From assembly GCF_964028355.1 (NCBI RefSeq), contig NZ_OZ034761.1, positions 1,178,001 through 1,242,000 of the forward strand: a stretch of DNA of 64,000 bases, written 5' to 3'. Within the stretch, counting starts at the first letter, position 1. Each line of letters starts with the position of its first letter. The DNA comes from Wolbachia endosymbiont (group B) of Gerris lacustris (GTDB taxonomy: Bacteria > Pseudomonadota > Alphaproteobacteria > Rickettsiales > Anaplasmataceae). The notes under the pieces are model-generated. The model was not told the origin of the DNA, did no database searches, and saw nothing but the letters and a program-made list of their open reading frames with translations. The translations under genes were made by a program, and so were the position numbers. Positions 57,671 through 64,000 of this stretch are shown one piece after another.

Positions 57671-57932
57671 TTAATAGCCTTTGTTCCTTTTGCTATATGA
57701 TCAACTTTTTCTTCTAATGATGTACCTTCTGGAAAAGCACCTGGAGAACGTTTAAAAACATCTTTGAATTTCTTTTCAACACTTGGTGTGTCTTTAAACT
57801 GTGCCATACCTACTACCTGAAAGCATATAATATAACCAGTATATTAGGCTACTATGTAAAAATGATTAACATAGAAGCTTTATCATCAAAATATTATTTA
57901 CTTATTAGCTTAAAATACGTCACAATATAAAA

Positions 57933-58568
57933 ATGAAAAATAGCCCATTAGCAGTAGTATTCGATTGGGATAATACTTTAGTTGATACTCAAGATAATAT
58001 TTCTAATGCCATTCAGCATACCTTGAGTTCAATGGGATGCAGTAACAAAGTTGCTGATAGAAATTCTCATGAATCAAGAAAGAGCTACATGGTCAATTTG
58101 TTTGGTGATCAGTGGAAAAAAGCGAACCAGATATATCAAAAATACCTAGATAATGCACTGTTACAAAATATTACTCTGAACGAAGGAGTAGAGAAAATGC
58201 TGCAGACACTCAAAAGCCACAATATTTATCTAGCGATAGTTAGCAATAAGAAAAATACTAATTTACGTCAAGAAGTTGCCTATTTTAAACTAGATTCTTA
58301 CTTTGAAAGAATAGTGGGTTCATGTGATACTGCAGAAGATAAACCATCTGCAACTCCACTGCTATTTGCACTGGAGGAGAGTACGTTACCTATAAATAGA
58401 GAAAATGTGTTTTTCGTTGGTGACAGCATTACAGACATTCTATGTGCACAAAATGCCAATTGCTTACCTATTATATACGGCCAATCAATAAGAGGTTATG
58501 AAGATTTGTTATATTTTCAATATTTTGATAAACTTACAGAATTCATAGTAAAGTATTTGAAAGATTAG
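57933..58568 (+). CDS. HAD-superfamily hydrolase (phosphoglycolate phosphatase-like)
   Basis: 211 residues. Motif I is VVFDWDNTLVDTQ (nucleophile and acid aspartates), motif II is LAIVSNKK, and motif III-IV are KPSATPLLFALEES and FFVGDSITDILCAQNANC. The helical cap between motifs I and II puts it in subclass IA, with Gph-type phosphatases. The substrate is uncertain; phosphoglycolate or a nucleotide phosphate are the usual options. The next gene starts within 7 bases. Confidence 0.88.
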   Translation: MKNSPLAVVFDWDNTLVDTQDNISNAIQHTLSSMGCSNKVADRNSHESRKSYMVNLFGDQWKKANQIYQKYLDNALLQNITLNEGVEKMLQTLKSHNIYLAIVSNKKNTNLRQEVAYFKLDSYFERIVGSCDTAEDKPSATPLLFALEESTLPINRENVFFVGDSITDILCAQNANCLPIIYGQSIRGYEDLLYFQYFDKLTEFIVKYLKD

Positions 58569-58574
58569 GTGGTA

Positions 58575-59057
58575 ATGACTGCTATTACAGAGATCGCTAG
58601 TGTGCATAGGCGCTTTTGTGCATATTTAATAGATGTAGTAATTTTATTAATTCCAACTTTGCTGATTGTACTGTTATTAGGGGATTTTCCATTAATTTTA
58701 CATCTATCGTACATGTGTCTAAATTGTAGTTACTTTACGTTTTTTATATCTTCAAAAGCCCAAGCAACTCCTGGTCAACAGTTAATGAATATATGTACTA
58801 TCACTTTAGATAATTCTAAAATAGGTTTGAGCTTAGCATTTGATCGTAGTATCTCTCAGTTTTTCCTTCCTCTGCTAAATAATTTAATTATCACTCTTAT
58901 CAAACTTTTTCATACGTTAGTAAATGTTTTAAATACACTAGAAGTAATTGTAGTTATGCTTACCTTCAGTTGGTATTTAGTTGCTTGCTTCTCTCAGAGG
59001 AAACAGGCATTTCATGATGTGCTATTTGATACGATTGTTGTGAGAAAAATAAATTGA
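58575..59057 (+). CDS. RDD family membrane protein
   Basis: 160 residues from the ATG at 58575, behind an AGGTGGT ribosome binding site; a GTG at 58569 is possible. HRRFCAYLIDVVILLIPTLLIVLLLGDF has the Arg and Asp positions of the RDD motif. The KAQATPGQQLMNI block and the C-terminal RKQAFHDVLFDTIVVRK are also typical. Three to four membrane helices. RDD proteins are of poorly known function; some affect transport or ion exchange. Confidence 0.82.
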   Translation: MTAITEIASVHRRFCAYLIDVVILLIPTLLIVLLLGDFPLILHLSYMCLNCSYFTFFISSKAQATPGQQLMNICTITLDNSKIGLSLAFDRSISQFFLPLLNNLIITLIKLFHTLVNVLNTLEVIVVMLTFSWYLVACFSQRKQAFHDVLFDTIVVRKIN

Positions 59058-59110
59058 TGTGACCTTGATTGTTATGTAGATTACATTGGTATATTAGATA
59101 AAGAAAGGTT

Positions 59111-59587
59111 ATGAATAAAGAAATAGTAGAACATTTGAATAAATTACTTACAAATGAGCTGACTTCTGTACGCCAGTATCTTTTGCATTTTGCGATTCTT
59201 AAAGATAGCGGAATTAATAAACTTGCAGAAAAGATGAAAAACGAGCTTAATGAAGAACTTGAGCATGCAAATAGGCTAGCAGAAAGAATTTTACTGCTTA
59301 AGGGTGTGCCAAATTTTCAAGATACAAATCAAATCTCGAAGTATGAAGGAAAGTTCACAAAAGATACAATACAGAAAATCTTAGAAGATAATTTTAAGTT
59401 GGAAGAAGGAGGTATAAAGGGCATCAAAGAGGCAATTTCCGTTGCTGAAAAAGAAAAGGATGTGATTAGTGTAATGTTATTAGAAGAACTACTGAAAAAT
59501 GAGGAAGAGCACTTATATTGGATTAAAGGACAAATTAACCTCATTGAGCTTATTGGTATTGAAAATTACTTAAGAACACAAATATAG
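59111..59587 (+). CDS. bfr: bacterioferritin
   Basis: 158 residues, four-helix bundle. The ferroxidase ligands are visible: E in LLTNELTSVRQYLLHF, the ExxH in NEELEHANRLAERILLL, and the later ELLKNEEEHLYWIKGQINLIELIG. The heme-ligand methionine region appears as KMKNELNEELEHA. An AAAGAAAGGTT ribosome binding site precedes the ATG. It stores iron and limits oxidative damage, important for an intracellular symbiont. The next gene starts one base after its stop. Confidence 0.93.
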   Translation: MNKEIVEHLNKLLTNELTSVRQYLLHFAILKDSGINKLAEKMKNELNEELEHANRLAERILLLKGVPNFQDTNQISKYEGKFTKDTIQKILEDNFKLEEGGIKGIKEAISVAEKEKDVISVMLLEELLKNEEEHLYWIKGQINLIELIGIENYLRTQI

Positions 59588-59588
59588 A

Positions 59589-60200
59589 GTGTTAAGAAAA
59601 ACAGTATTTATTTTCATTATACCTTTTTTACTTCTTTTCTCACTCGGGTTATGGCAATTATTTAGATTAAATTGGAAGAATAATATTATCAAAAATATGG
59701 ATCTTCCAGTTATTCATCTATTGCCCAGTGATAGTCTTGCAAAGTTTAACTACAGATACGTTAAGATTGATGGAATTCTAAGTGACATGGAACTATATGT
59801 TTTTGCAGGGCAACGTGGCTATCACGTGCTGTCTCCTATGTTGCTTACCACTGGACATTACATGTTAGTGAATAAAGGAATAGTAAGAGAGAAAAAAGAA
59901 GAAAAAGCAAAAATTGAAAAAGTAGCTGTCGGTGGCGTTTTGTATTGTGATGGTAGCAAAAATTGGTTTATCAAAAATGATATTGCTTCAAATACGTGGT
60001 TTACCTTAAGTACAGAAGAAATCTCCAATGATCTAGGTATTAAGCTAGAGAAATGTATATTGTGGCAAGACAATTTTGGTGGAAAATTGACTATACAGCC
60101 AATTAAGCATTTGGAGTATGCAGTTACTTGGTTTGCACTTTCCTTTATTTGGCTAATTATGTGTATATTTTACTATAGGCAAAATAGATATAAGTCGTAG
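59589..60200 (+). CDS. SURF1 family cytochrome oxidase assembly protein
   Basis: 203 residues from a GTG one base after the bfr stop. An N-terminal membrane helix (TVFIFIIPFLLLFSLGLWQLFRLNWK) with the conserved GxWQ, VFAGQRGYHVLSPMLL, VNKGIV and a C-terminal helix ending VTWFALSFIWLIMCIFYYRQNR are the SURF1 layout. It assists heme a insertion into cytochrome c oxidase in the inner membrane. It shares a frame with the following chimeric gene, separated by one stop codon and 9 bases. Confidence 0.9.
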   Translation: MLRKTVFIFIIPFLLLFSLGLWQLFRLNWKNNIIKNMDLPVIHLLPSDSLAKFNYRYVKIDGILSDMELYVFAGQRGYHVLSPMLLTTGHYMLVNKGIVREKKEEKAKIEKVAVGGVLYCDGSKNWFIKNDIASNTWFTLSTEEISNDLGIKLEKCILWQDNFGGKLTIQPIKHLEYAVTWFALSFIWLIMCIFYYRQNRYKS

Positions 60201-60209
60201 AGAGGTAGC

Positions 60210-61208
60210 ATGGAAAAAGAAAAGCTACAAATAGAAAACATGCAACAAAGTGGAAGTAAATACTTATTACAAGAATTAATTGTATGTCAGTATTGTAAAT
60301 ACACTTATTATGGAATGAGTCATACTAAGGAAGGAAAAAGTTACTATTGTTGTTCCGGAATCCGTTTTGATGAATGTAACAGCAAATCAATATGCGCGGA
60401 TATACTAGAAGAGGTAATATGGAAAGAAGTGCACATGGTAAGAGAGCATATAATGAAGGAAAAATGTGATTTATCAGATGCAGGTTGGAAGACTAAATTT
60501 GATATAATTAGAAAATTAGTTCAGCGTATTGAAATTGATGACGATAATATACATATAGTCTTTCGATTAAAAGAACTCGCTCTCGAAAGACAAAAAGAAG
60601 ATATTCACCCTTGTACCAGAATTATAAAGAATGTAGTGCTATCAAATGCAATAGGAATGCATAAAGTTAGCAACGCCCTAGCTGCAATATCAGTTGCAGT
60701 GAAACTTGGAATTAGTGATGAAGAAATTAAAAAAGGTCTTTTGGAGTTCAAAGGAGTAGCAAGGAGATTTTCTTTAATTGTTGATATTAAAGGTGTTAAG
60801 TTAATCGAGGATTATGCTCACCATCCAAATGAAATACAGGCAACCCTGGCAGCAGCGCGTTTAACTACTAAAGGAAAGGTAATAGGAATTATTGAGCCGC
60901 TTCGTTTTGCTCGTATTCGTAATTTTTTTGATGAGTTTGTACGAATTTTCATGATGTTTGATTATGTAATTCTCACTCCTGTCCATCCTCCAGAAGATAA
61001 GCCTATTCCTGGCTGTGGAATTGATGATATACAAAAAGCCTTGATCAGTAGTGGGTTTAATGACGTAGAGATTATGAATGATGCTCTACTCATTTCACAT
61101 TTTATTAGTAATTCGACAAATTCAGGAGATGTAGTATTATTTATTGGTGCTGGTAGTAATATAGCTAAGCTAGCAAGAGAAGCTGCAAAGCTGCTGCTAG
61201 TAAAATAA
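60210..61208 (+). CDS. chimera: phage serine recombinase zinc-ribbon region fused to C-terminal half of MurC
   Basis: 332 residues in one open frame. Residues 1-135 match the middle and end of WO-type large serine recombinases: [20 protein letters not shown] with the first cysteine pair, [12 protein letters not shown] with the second, a coiled-coil stretch, and [20 protein letters not shown]. Residues about 150-332 are the C-terminal half of UDP-N-acetylmuramate-alanine ligase: [49 protein letters not shown] and [13 protein letters not shown]. The MurC ATP-binding N-terminus (GTxGKT) and the recombinase catalytic domain are both absent, so neither enzyme activity is expected. A GAGGT ribosome binding site precedes the ATG, so a product may be made. 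It is probably a scar of prophage integration or recombination at murC. Confidence 0.8.
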   Translation: MEKEKLQIENMQQSGSKYLLQELIVCQYCKYTYYGMSHTKEGKSYYCCSGIRFDECNSKSICADILEEVIWKEVHMVREHIMKEKCDLSDAGWKTKFDIIRKLVQRIEIDDDNIHIVFRLKELALERQKEDIHPCTRIIKNVVLSNAIGMHKVSNALAAISVAVKLGISDEEIKKGLLEFKGVARRFSLIVDIKGVKLIEDYAHHPNEIQATLAAARLTTKGKVIGIIEPLRFARIRNFFDEFVRIFMMFDYVILTPVHPPEDKPIPGCGIDDIQKALISSGFNDVEIMNDALLISHFISNSTNSGDVVLFIGAGSNIAKLAREAAKLLLVK

Positions 61209-61249
61209 ACTTAAGCATTGGTGATTTATATGATAAAATTGTGTAGTAA

Positions 61250-61500
61250 AACTGGATCCAAGTGTCTAGGCAAACAACTGTACAGACATTGCGATATGGG
61301 GATAGCTTCCATTAAGAATGGTGTCATCCCAGTGCCCAGACACTGGGATCCAGAAAACTTAACTTTAAATACGTGGCTGTATAATAAAAACTGGATTCCA
61401 GTGTCAAGCACTGGAATGACAACATCTGCTACTCAAATTATCTGTTTATTTGTAGGTTGCAATGTTCGTACACTGGAATGTTACAGCGCTGGGGTGACAT
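61250..61500. repeat. cluster of Wolbachia palindromic elements upstream of eno
   Basis: Several modules lie in the 335-base gap: ATCCCAGTG with CACTGGGAT at 61326-61349, GATTCCAGTGTCAAGCACTGG from 61393, and a degraded ACTGGAATGTTACAGCGCTGG near 61472. They are the same cores as in gap and addA. No convincing gene is present in this gap; the plus-strand frame starting at 61218 consists of repeat sequence. Confidence 0.75.
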
Positions 61501-61543
61501 TTTCCGAACGTGCACACAATTGTGAATCTAGTAGAGGTTTAGC

Positions 61544-62818
61544 ATGATGAAAAAGACAATTAGTAGTGTATTGGCAAGAGAAATTTTAGATAGCAGGGGT
61601 TACCCAACAATTGAGGTAGAAATAGAACTATGTGATGGAGCAACAGGTAGAGCCGCTGTCCCTTCTGGGGCTTCGACCGGTAAACTAGAAGCATTGGAAC
61701 TGAGAGATCAGGATGAAAAAAGGTATTGTGGTAAGGGAGTGCTGAAAGCTGTTCAAATCGTAAACGGAGTGATAGCAAATGAAATTGTTGGCATGGACGC
61801 AGCAAACCAGAGTGCAATTGATAAAGTTTTCATTGAACTAGATGGAACAAAAAATAAATCTAAACTTGGAGCAAATGCAACTTTGGGTGTGTCTCTTGCT
61901 GTTGCAAAAGCAGCAGCAAACAGTTTTAAAATGCCGTTATATAAGTATTTGGGAGTAGGGGAAGAGCAGATGCCAGTTCCGCTAATTAACGTAATTAATG
62001 GTGGAGTACATGCGGATAATAAACTCGATTTTCAAGAATTTATGATTCTTCCCGTTGGTGCTGAAACTTTCAGTGAAGCAATCAGAATATCTGCAGAGGT
62101 ATTTCATAACTTGCGCAGCATTCTTAAGAAAAAAGGTTATAGCACAAACGTAGGAGATGAAGGTGGTTTTGCACCAAACATTGGCAGCACTGAAGAAGCT
62201 CTTAATCTGATAATTGAGGCTGTGGAATCTGCCGGTTATTCGATGAAAAATCACTTTGCACTGGGTCTTGATGTTGCTGCATCTACTTTTTATGAGAATG
62301 GAGTTTATAAATTTGAAAACAAAGAGCTCACTGCAGAGAAATTGGTTCAGTATTATTGTGACCTCGTGGAAAAATATCCAATAATTTCTATAGAAGATGC
62401 AATTAGTGAAGATGATTATGAAGGTTGGAAATTACTTACTGCAAAATTGGGAAGTGAAATTCAATTAGTCGGGGATGATTTATTTGTTACAAATTGTGAA
62501 CTAATAAATAAAGGAATAGAGGAGAAAATGGCAAATGCTGTACTAATCAAGCCAAATCAAATAGGAACGCTTACGGAAACTTTTGCTGCTATTGAAATGG
62601 CAAAATCAAATGGCTACAGGGCTATTATTTCACATCGCTCAGGTGAAACAGAAGACACAACAATATCCCACATAGCGGTTGCGTCGAATTGTGGGCAAAT
62701 AAAGACTGGCTCGCTGTCGCGTTCTGATAGGCTTGCAAAGTATAATGAATTGATGAGAATAGAAAGTTCATTAGGAGAAAATGCTAAATATTATCGTGGG
62801 TTGGCATGGACTTCATAG
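61544..62818 (+). CDS. eno: enolase
   Basis: 424 residues. [16 protein letters not shown] near the start, [16 protein letters not shown], the catalytic-loop [19 protein letters not shown], the metal ligands in [21 protein letters not shown] and VGDDLFVTN, and the C-terminal [27 protein letters not shown]. It converts 2-phosphoglycerate to phosphoenolpyruvate. The ATG could be at 61544 or 61547. The last 13 bases overlap obgE, so the two are coupled. Confidence 0.97.
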   Translation: MMKKTISSVLAREILDSRGYPTIEVEIELCDGATGRAAVPSGASTGKLEALELRDQDEKRYCGKGVLKAVQIVNGVIANEIVGMDAANQSAIDKVFIELDGTKNKSKLGANATLGVSLAVAKAAANSFKMPLYKYLGVGEEQMPVPLINVINGGVHADNKLDFQEFMILPVGAETFSEAIRISAEVFHNLRSILKKKGYSTNVGDEGGFAPNIGSTEEALNLIIEAVESAGYSMKNHFALGLDVAASTFYENGVYKFENKELTAEKLVQYYCDLVEKYPIISIEDAISEDDYEGWKLLTAKLGSEIQLVGDDLFVTNCELINKGIEEKMANAVLIKPNQIGTLTETFAAIEMAKSNGYRAIISHRSGETEDTTISHIAVASNCGQIKTGSLSRSDRLAKYNELMRIESSLGENAKYYRGLAWTS

Positions 62819-63828
62819 ACGAAGTTAAATTATATTTAAAAGCAGGTGATGGTGGCGATGGCTGCGCGAGTTTTCGTCGAGAAAAATTCGTTGAGTTTGG
62901 TGGTCCAAACGGTGGTAATGGGGGCAGGGGAGGAGATATAGTTTTTGTCGGTGATGCAAATCTCAATACTTTGCTTAATTTTCGTTGTCGAAGGCATATT
63001 AAAGCGAGTAGTGGAAAAAATGGTACGAGTAGAGATAGGTCTGGTACAGATGGAAAAGATATTATACTTAAAGTTCCAGTTGGTACACAAATAATCGATG
63101 AAGAAAGTGAGGAAATAATAGTAGATCTTGATAAACCTGACATAGAATTTCAAGTAGTGCAAGGTGGAAAAGGTGGGCTTGGGAATACCAATTTTAAATC
63201 TGCTACCAATAGGGCACCAAGGCATTTTACCCATGGTCATCCTGGCGAAGAAAGAAACATAGTATTGAAGCTGAAAGTTTTATCTGATGTTGGGATTATT
63301 GGTATGCCAAATGCAGGTAAATCTAAATTTTTAACCCGCTGCTCAAACTCTGATACGAAAGTAGGCGATTATGCATTTACTACTATAAGGCCACATTTAG
63401 GTGTAGCAAAAGTGGATTATAGCGAAATTGTGATAGCAGATATTCCTGGAATAATCGCTGATGCTCATCTTGGAGTTGGGCTCGGACACAAATTTTTAAA
63501 GCACATCGAAAGGTGCAAAATTTTACTTCACTTAATTGATGTAACTCACGATGACGTTATTTCAGCTTATAATTGTACACATAATGAACTGAAGCTTTAC
63601 AATACCGACCTTATTAAAAAGGAAGAAACTGTAGTATTAAACAAATGCGACTTATTGGAGGAAGCAGAAATTCTTGAGAAGAAGAATCATTTAGCCAATT
63701 ATCTTGATAGAGAAGTACTGTGCTTATCAATCGACGATGATTTACAGCAGATCCTAAGGGTATTGAGTGAGAAAATGAAAAAAAGCGACCCTAAAAAAAT
63801 TGATGTGTATGATCCTTTTAAGACATAG
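62806..63828 (+). CDS. obgE: Obg/CgtA GTPase
   Basis: 340 residues. The glycine-rich Obg fold at residues 1-158 ([37 protein letters not shown] and later [11 protein letters not shown]). Then the G domain: G1 [13 protein letters not shown]3 DIPGI, G4 NKCD. The family usually has GNAGKSS or PNAGKS at G1, and this fits. It binds the large ribosomal subunit and controls late assembly. Intact. Confidence 0.96.
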   Translation: MDFIDEVKLYLKAGDGGDGCASFRREKFVEFGGPNGGNGGRGGDIVFVGDANLNTLLNFRCRRHIKASSGKNGTSRDRSGTDGKDIILKVPVGTQIIDEESEEIIVDLDKPDIEFQVVQGGKGGLGNTNFKSATNRAPRHFTHGHPGEERNIVLKLKVLSDVGIIGMPNAGKSKFLTRCSNSDTKVGDYAFTTIRPHLGVAKVDYSEIVIADIPGIIADAHLGVGLGHKFLKHIERCKILLHLIDVTHDDVISAYNCTHNELKLYNTDLIKKEETVVLNKCDLLEEAEILEKKNHLANYLDREVLCLSIDDDLQQILRVLSEKMKKSDPKKIDVYDPFKT

Positions 63829-63976
63829 ATTCAGTAGACAGATAGCTAATTTAATAATTGCAGTTTTAAATTATATTAATACCTATAGCATAGTAGTCAT
63901 TACATCGAATGTTTTCATCCTCATATCTTGCTTTAATACTATAATTAGTATTTAGTCTTAAAAATCGGAGAACATT

Positions 63977-64000
63977 ATGAGTAAATTGTCGGCATTAGAA
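63977..64000 (+). CDS. start of a further gene, cut by the right edge
   Basis: An ATG with a CGGAG ribosome binding site 7 bases upstream starts MSKLSALE. Too little remains to name it. The 148 bases between obgE and this start show no other feature. Confidence 0.4.

Larger units (their letters stand above)
55690..57807 (-). pseudogene. ankyrin-like membrane protein gene, split by IS5 remnant and IS630 copy 8
   Basis: The 5' piece 57807-57671 (AQFKDTPSVEKKFKDVFKRS, PGAFPEGTSLEEKVDHIAKG) and the 3' piece 56512-55690 rejoin in frame at TTA (junction KGTKAIKRNDDNGIF) into 319 residues. Ankyrin-like repeats are at about residues 85-185 (LVENNIKISSITLQNIV, GGDTALHHALRNL, LVSSGARFDVKNDKGEAQFD). 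Two adjacent membrane segments lie near the C-terminus (IIVASTLAVVGVALGVAIAAY and MLAVGIGVGVCCLVVAAITY). The present 3' ORF begins at an ATG provided by the IS5 end (RSCTGSKRN). This plan, ankyrin repeats plus C-terminal membrane pair, is common among Wolbachia accessory proteins. Function unknown. Confidence 0.7.

Noticed and set aside
61218..61547. 109-residue open frame upstream of eno
   Set aside because: It consists mostly of palindromic repeat modules, has no ribosome binding site and no protein-like pattern; treated as intergenic repeats.
1..64000. Cytoplasmic incompatibility genes (cifA/cifB) and tRNA or rRNA genes
   Set aside because: I looked for cif-like deubiquitinase or nuclease motifs and for tRNA cloverleaf or rRNA sequence and saw none; a dedicated tRNA scan would be needed to exclude tRNAs fully.

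Overview
The window is Wolbachia chromosome (Rickettsiales, Anaplasmataceae). The evidence is AT-rich housekeeping genes of alpha-proteobacterial endosymbiont type (gap, tatC, typA, gltX, holA, ispE, addA, ccmH, eno, obgE), phage WO replication and P2-like tail genes, ankyrin-repeat genes, a WO-type large serine recombinase remnant, and short palindromic repeats inserted in frame inside conserved genes. The strain cannot be fixed from the sequence alone.

Layout. 1-3.1 kb (minus): a WO replication/recombination cluster (primase-like fragment, DUF669-like ssDNA-binding protein, RepA-like ATPase, Sak4-like ATPase), with a phage sigma-like factor gene just upstream. 3.5-15.5 kb (plus): a WO tail module (unassigned tail protein, DUF4815 protein, tail fibre, tail sheath, tail tube, GpE/GpE' with a likely -1 frameshift, tape measure). 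It is broken by three IS630 copies and ends inside the tape measure gene. 16.5-25.9 kb: an IS66 remnant, three IS5 copies, an ankyrin/coiled-coil gene cut at its 3' end, trxB with a peroxiredoxin gene, an IS5-interrupted candidate effector carrying an EPIYA motif, old transposase debris, and a ParA ATPase with a small ribbon-helix-helix partner. 26-27.8 kb: tatC and gap. 28-40 kb: an accessory region of membrane and coiled-coil genes, a nested stack of two IS256 copies holding two IS630 copies, and an IS5-split prohead protease. 40-54.6 kb: housekeeping genes (cca, typA, gltX, holA, znuB-like, Mth938-like, ispE, addA, ccmH, DUF2125, ferredoxin). 54.7-57.8 kb: an ankyrin-like gene split by IS5 and IS630. 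57.9-64 kb: HAD hydrolase, RDD protein, bacterioferritin, SURF1, a serine recombinase-MurC chimera, eno, obgE and the start of a further gene.

Eight full IS630 copies (1103 bp each), five full IS5 copies (863 bp) plus two fragments, two IS256 copies (about 1.34 kb) and an IS66 fragment make up roughly 16.5 kb, about a quarter of the window. At least eight non-transposase genes are interrupted or cut by them. The near-identity of the copies points to a recent burst. Rejoining broken reading frames across the insertions gives direct target-duplication sizes: TWA (3 bp) for both IS630 and IS5, and 8 bp for one IS256.

Most notable observations: an identical bipartite promoter-like motif in front of both the phage recombination operon and the phage tail operon, on either side of the phage sigma-factor gene; an EPIYA/proline-rich candidate effector destroyed by IS5; an in-frame fusion of a phage recombinase zinc-ribbon domain to the C-terminal half of MurC; and palindromic repeats read through as coding sequence in gap and addA.
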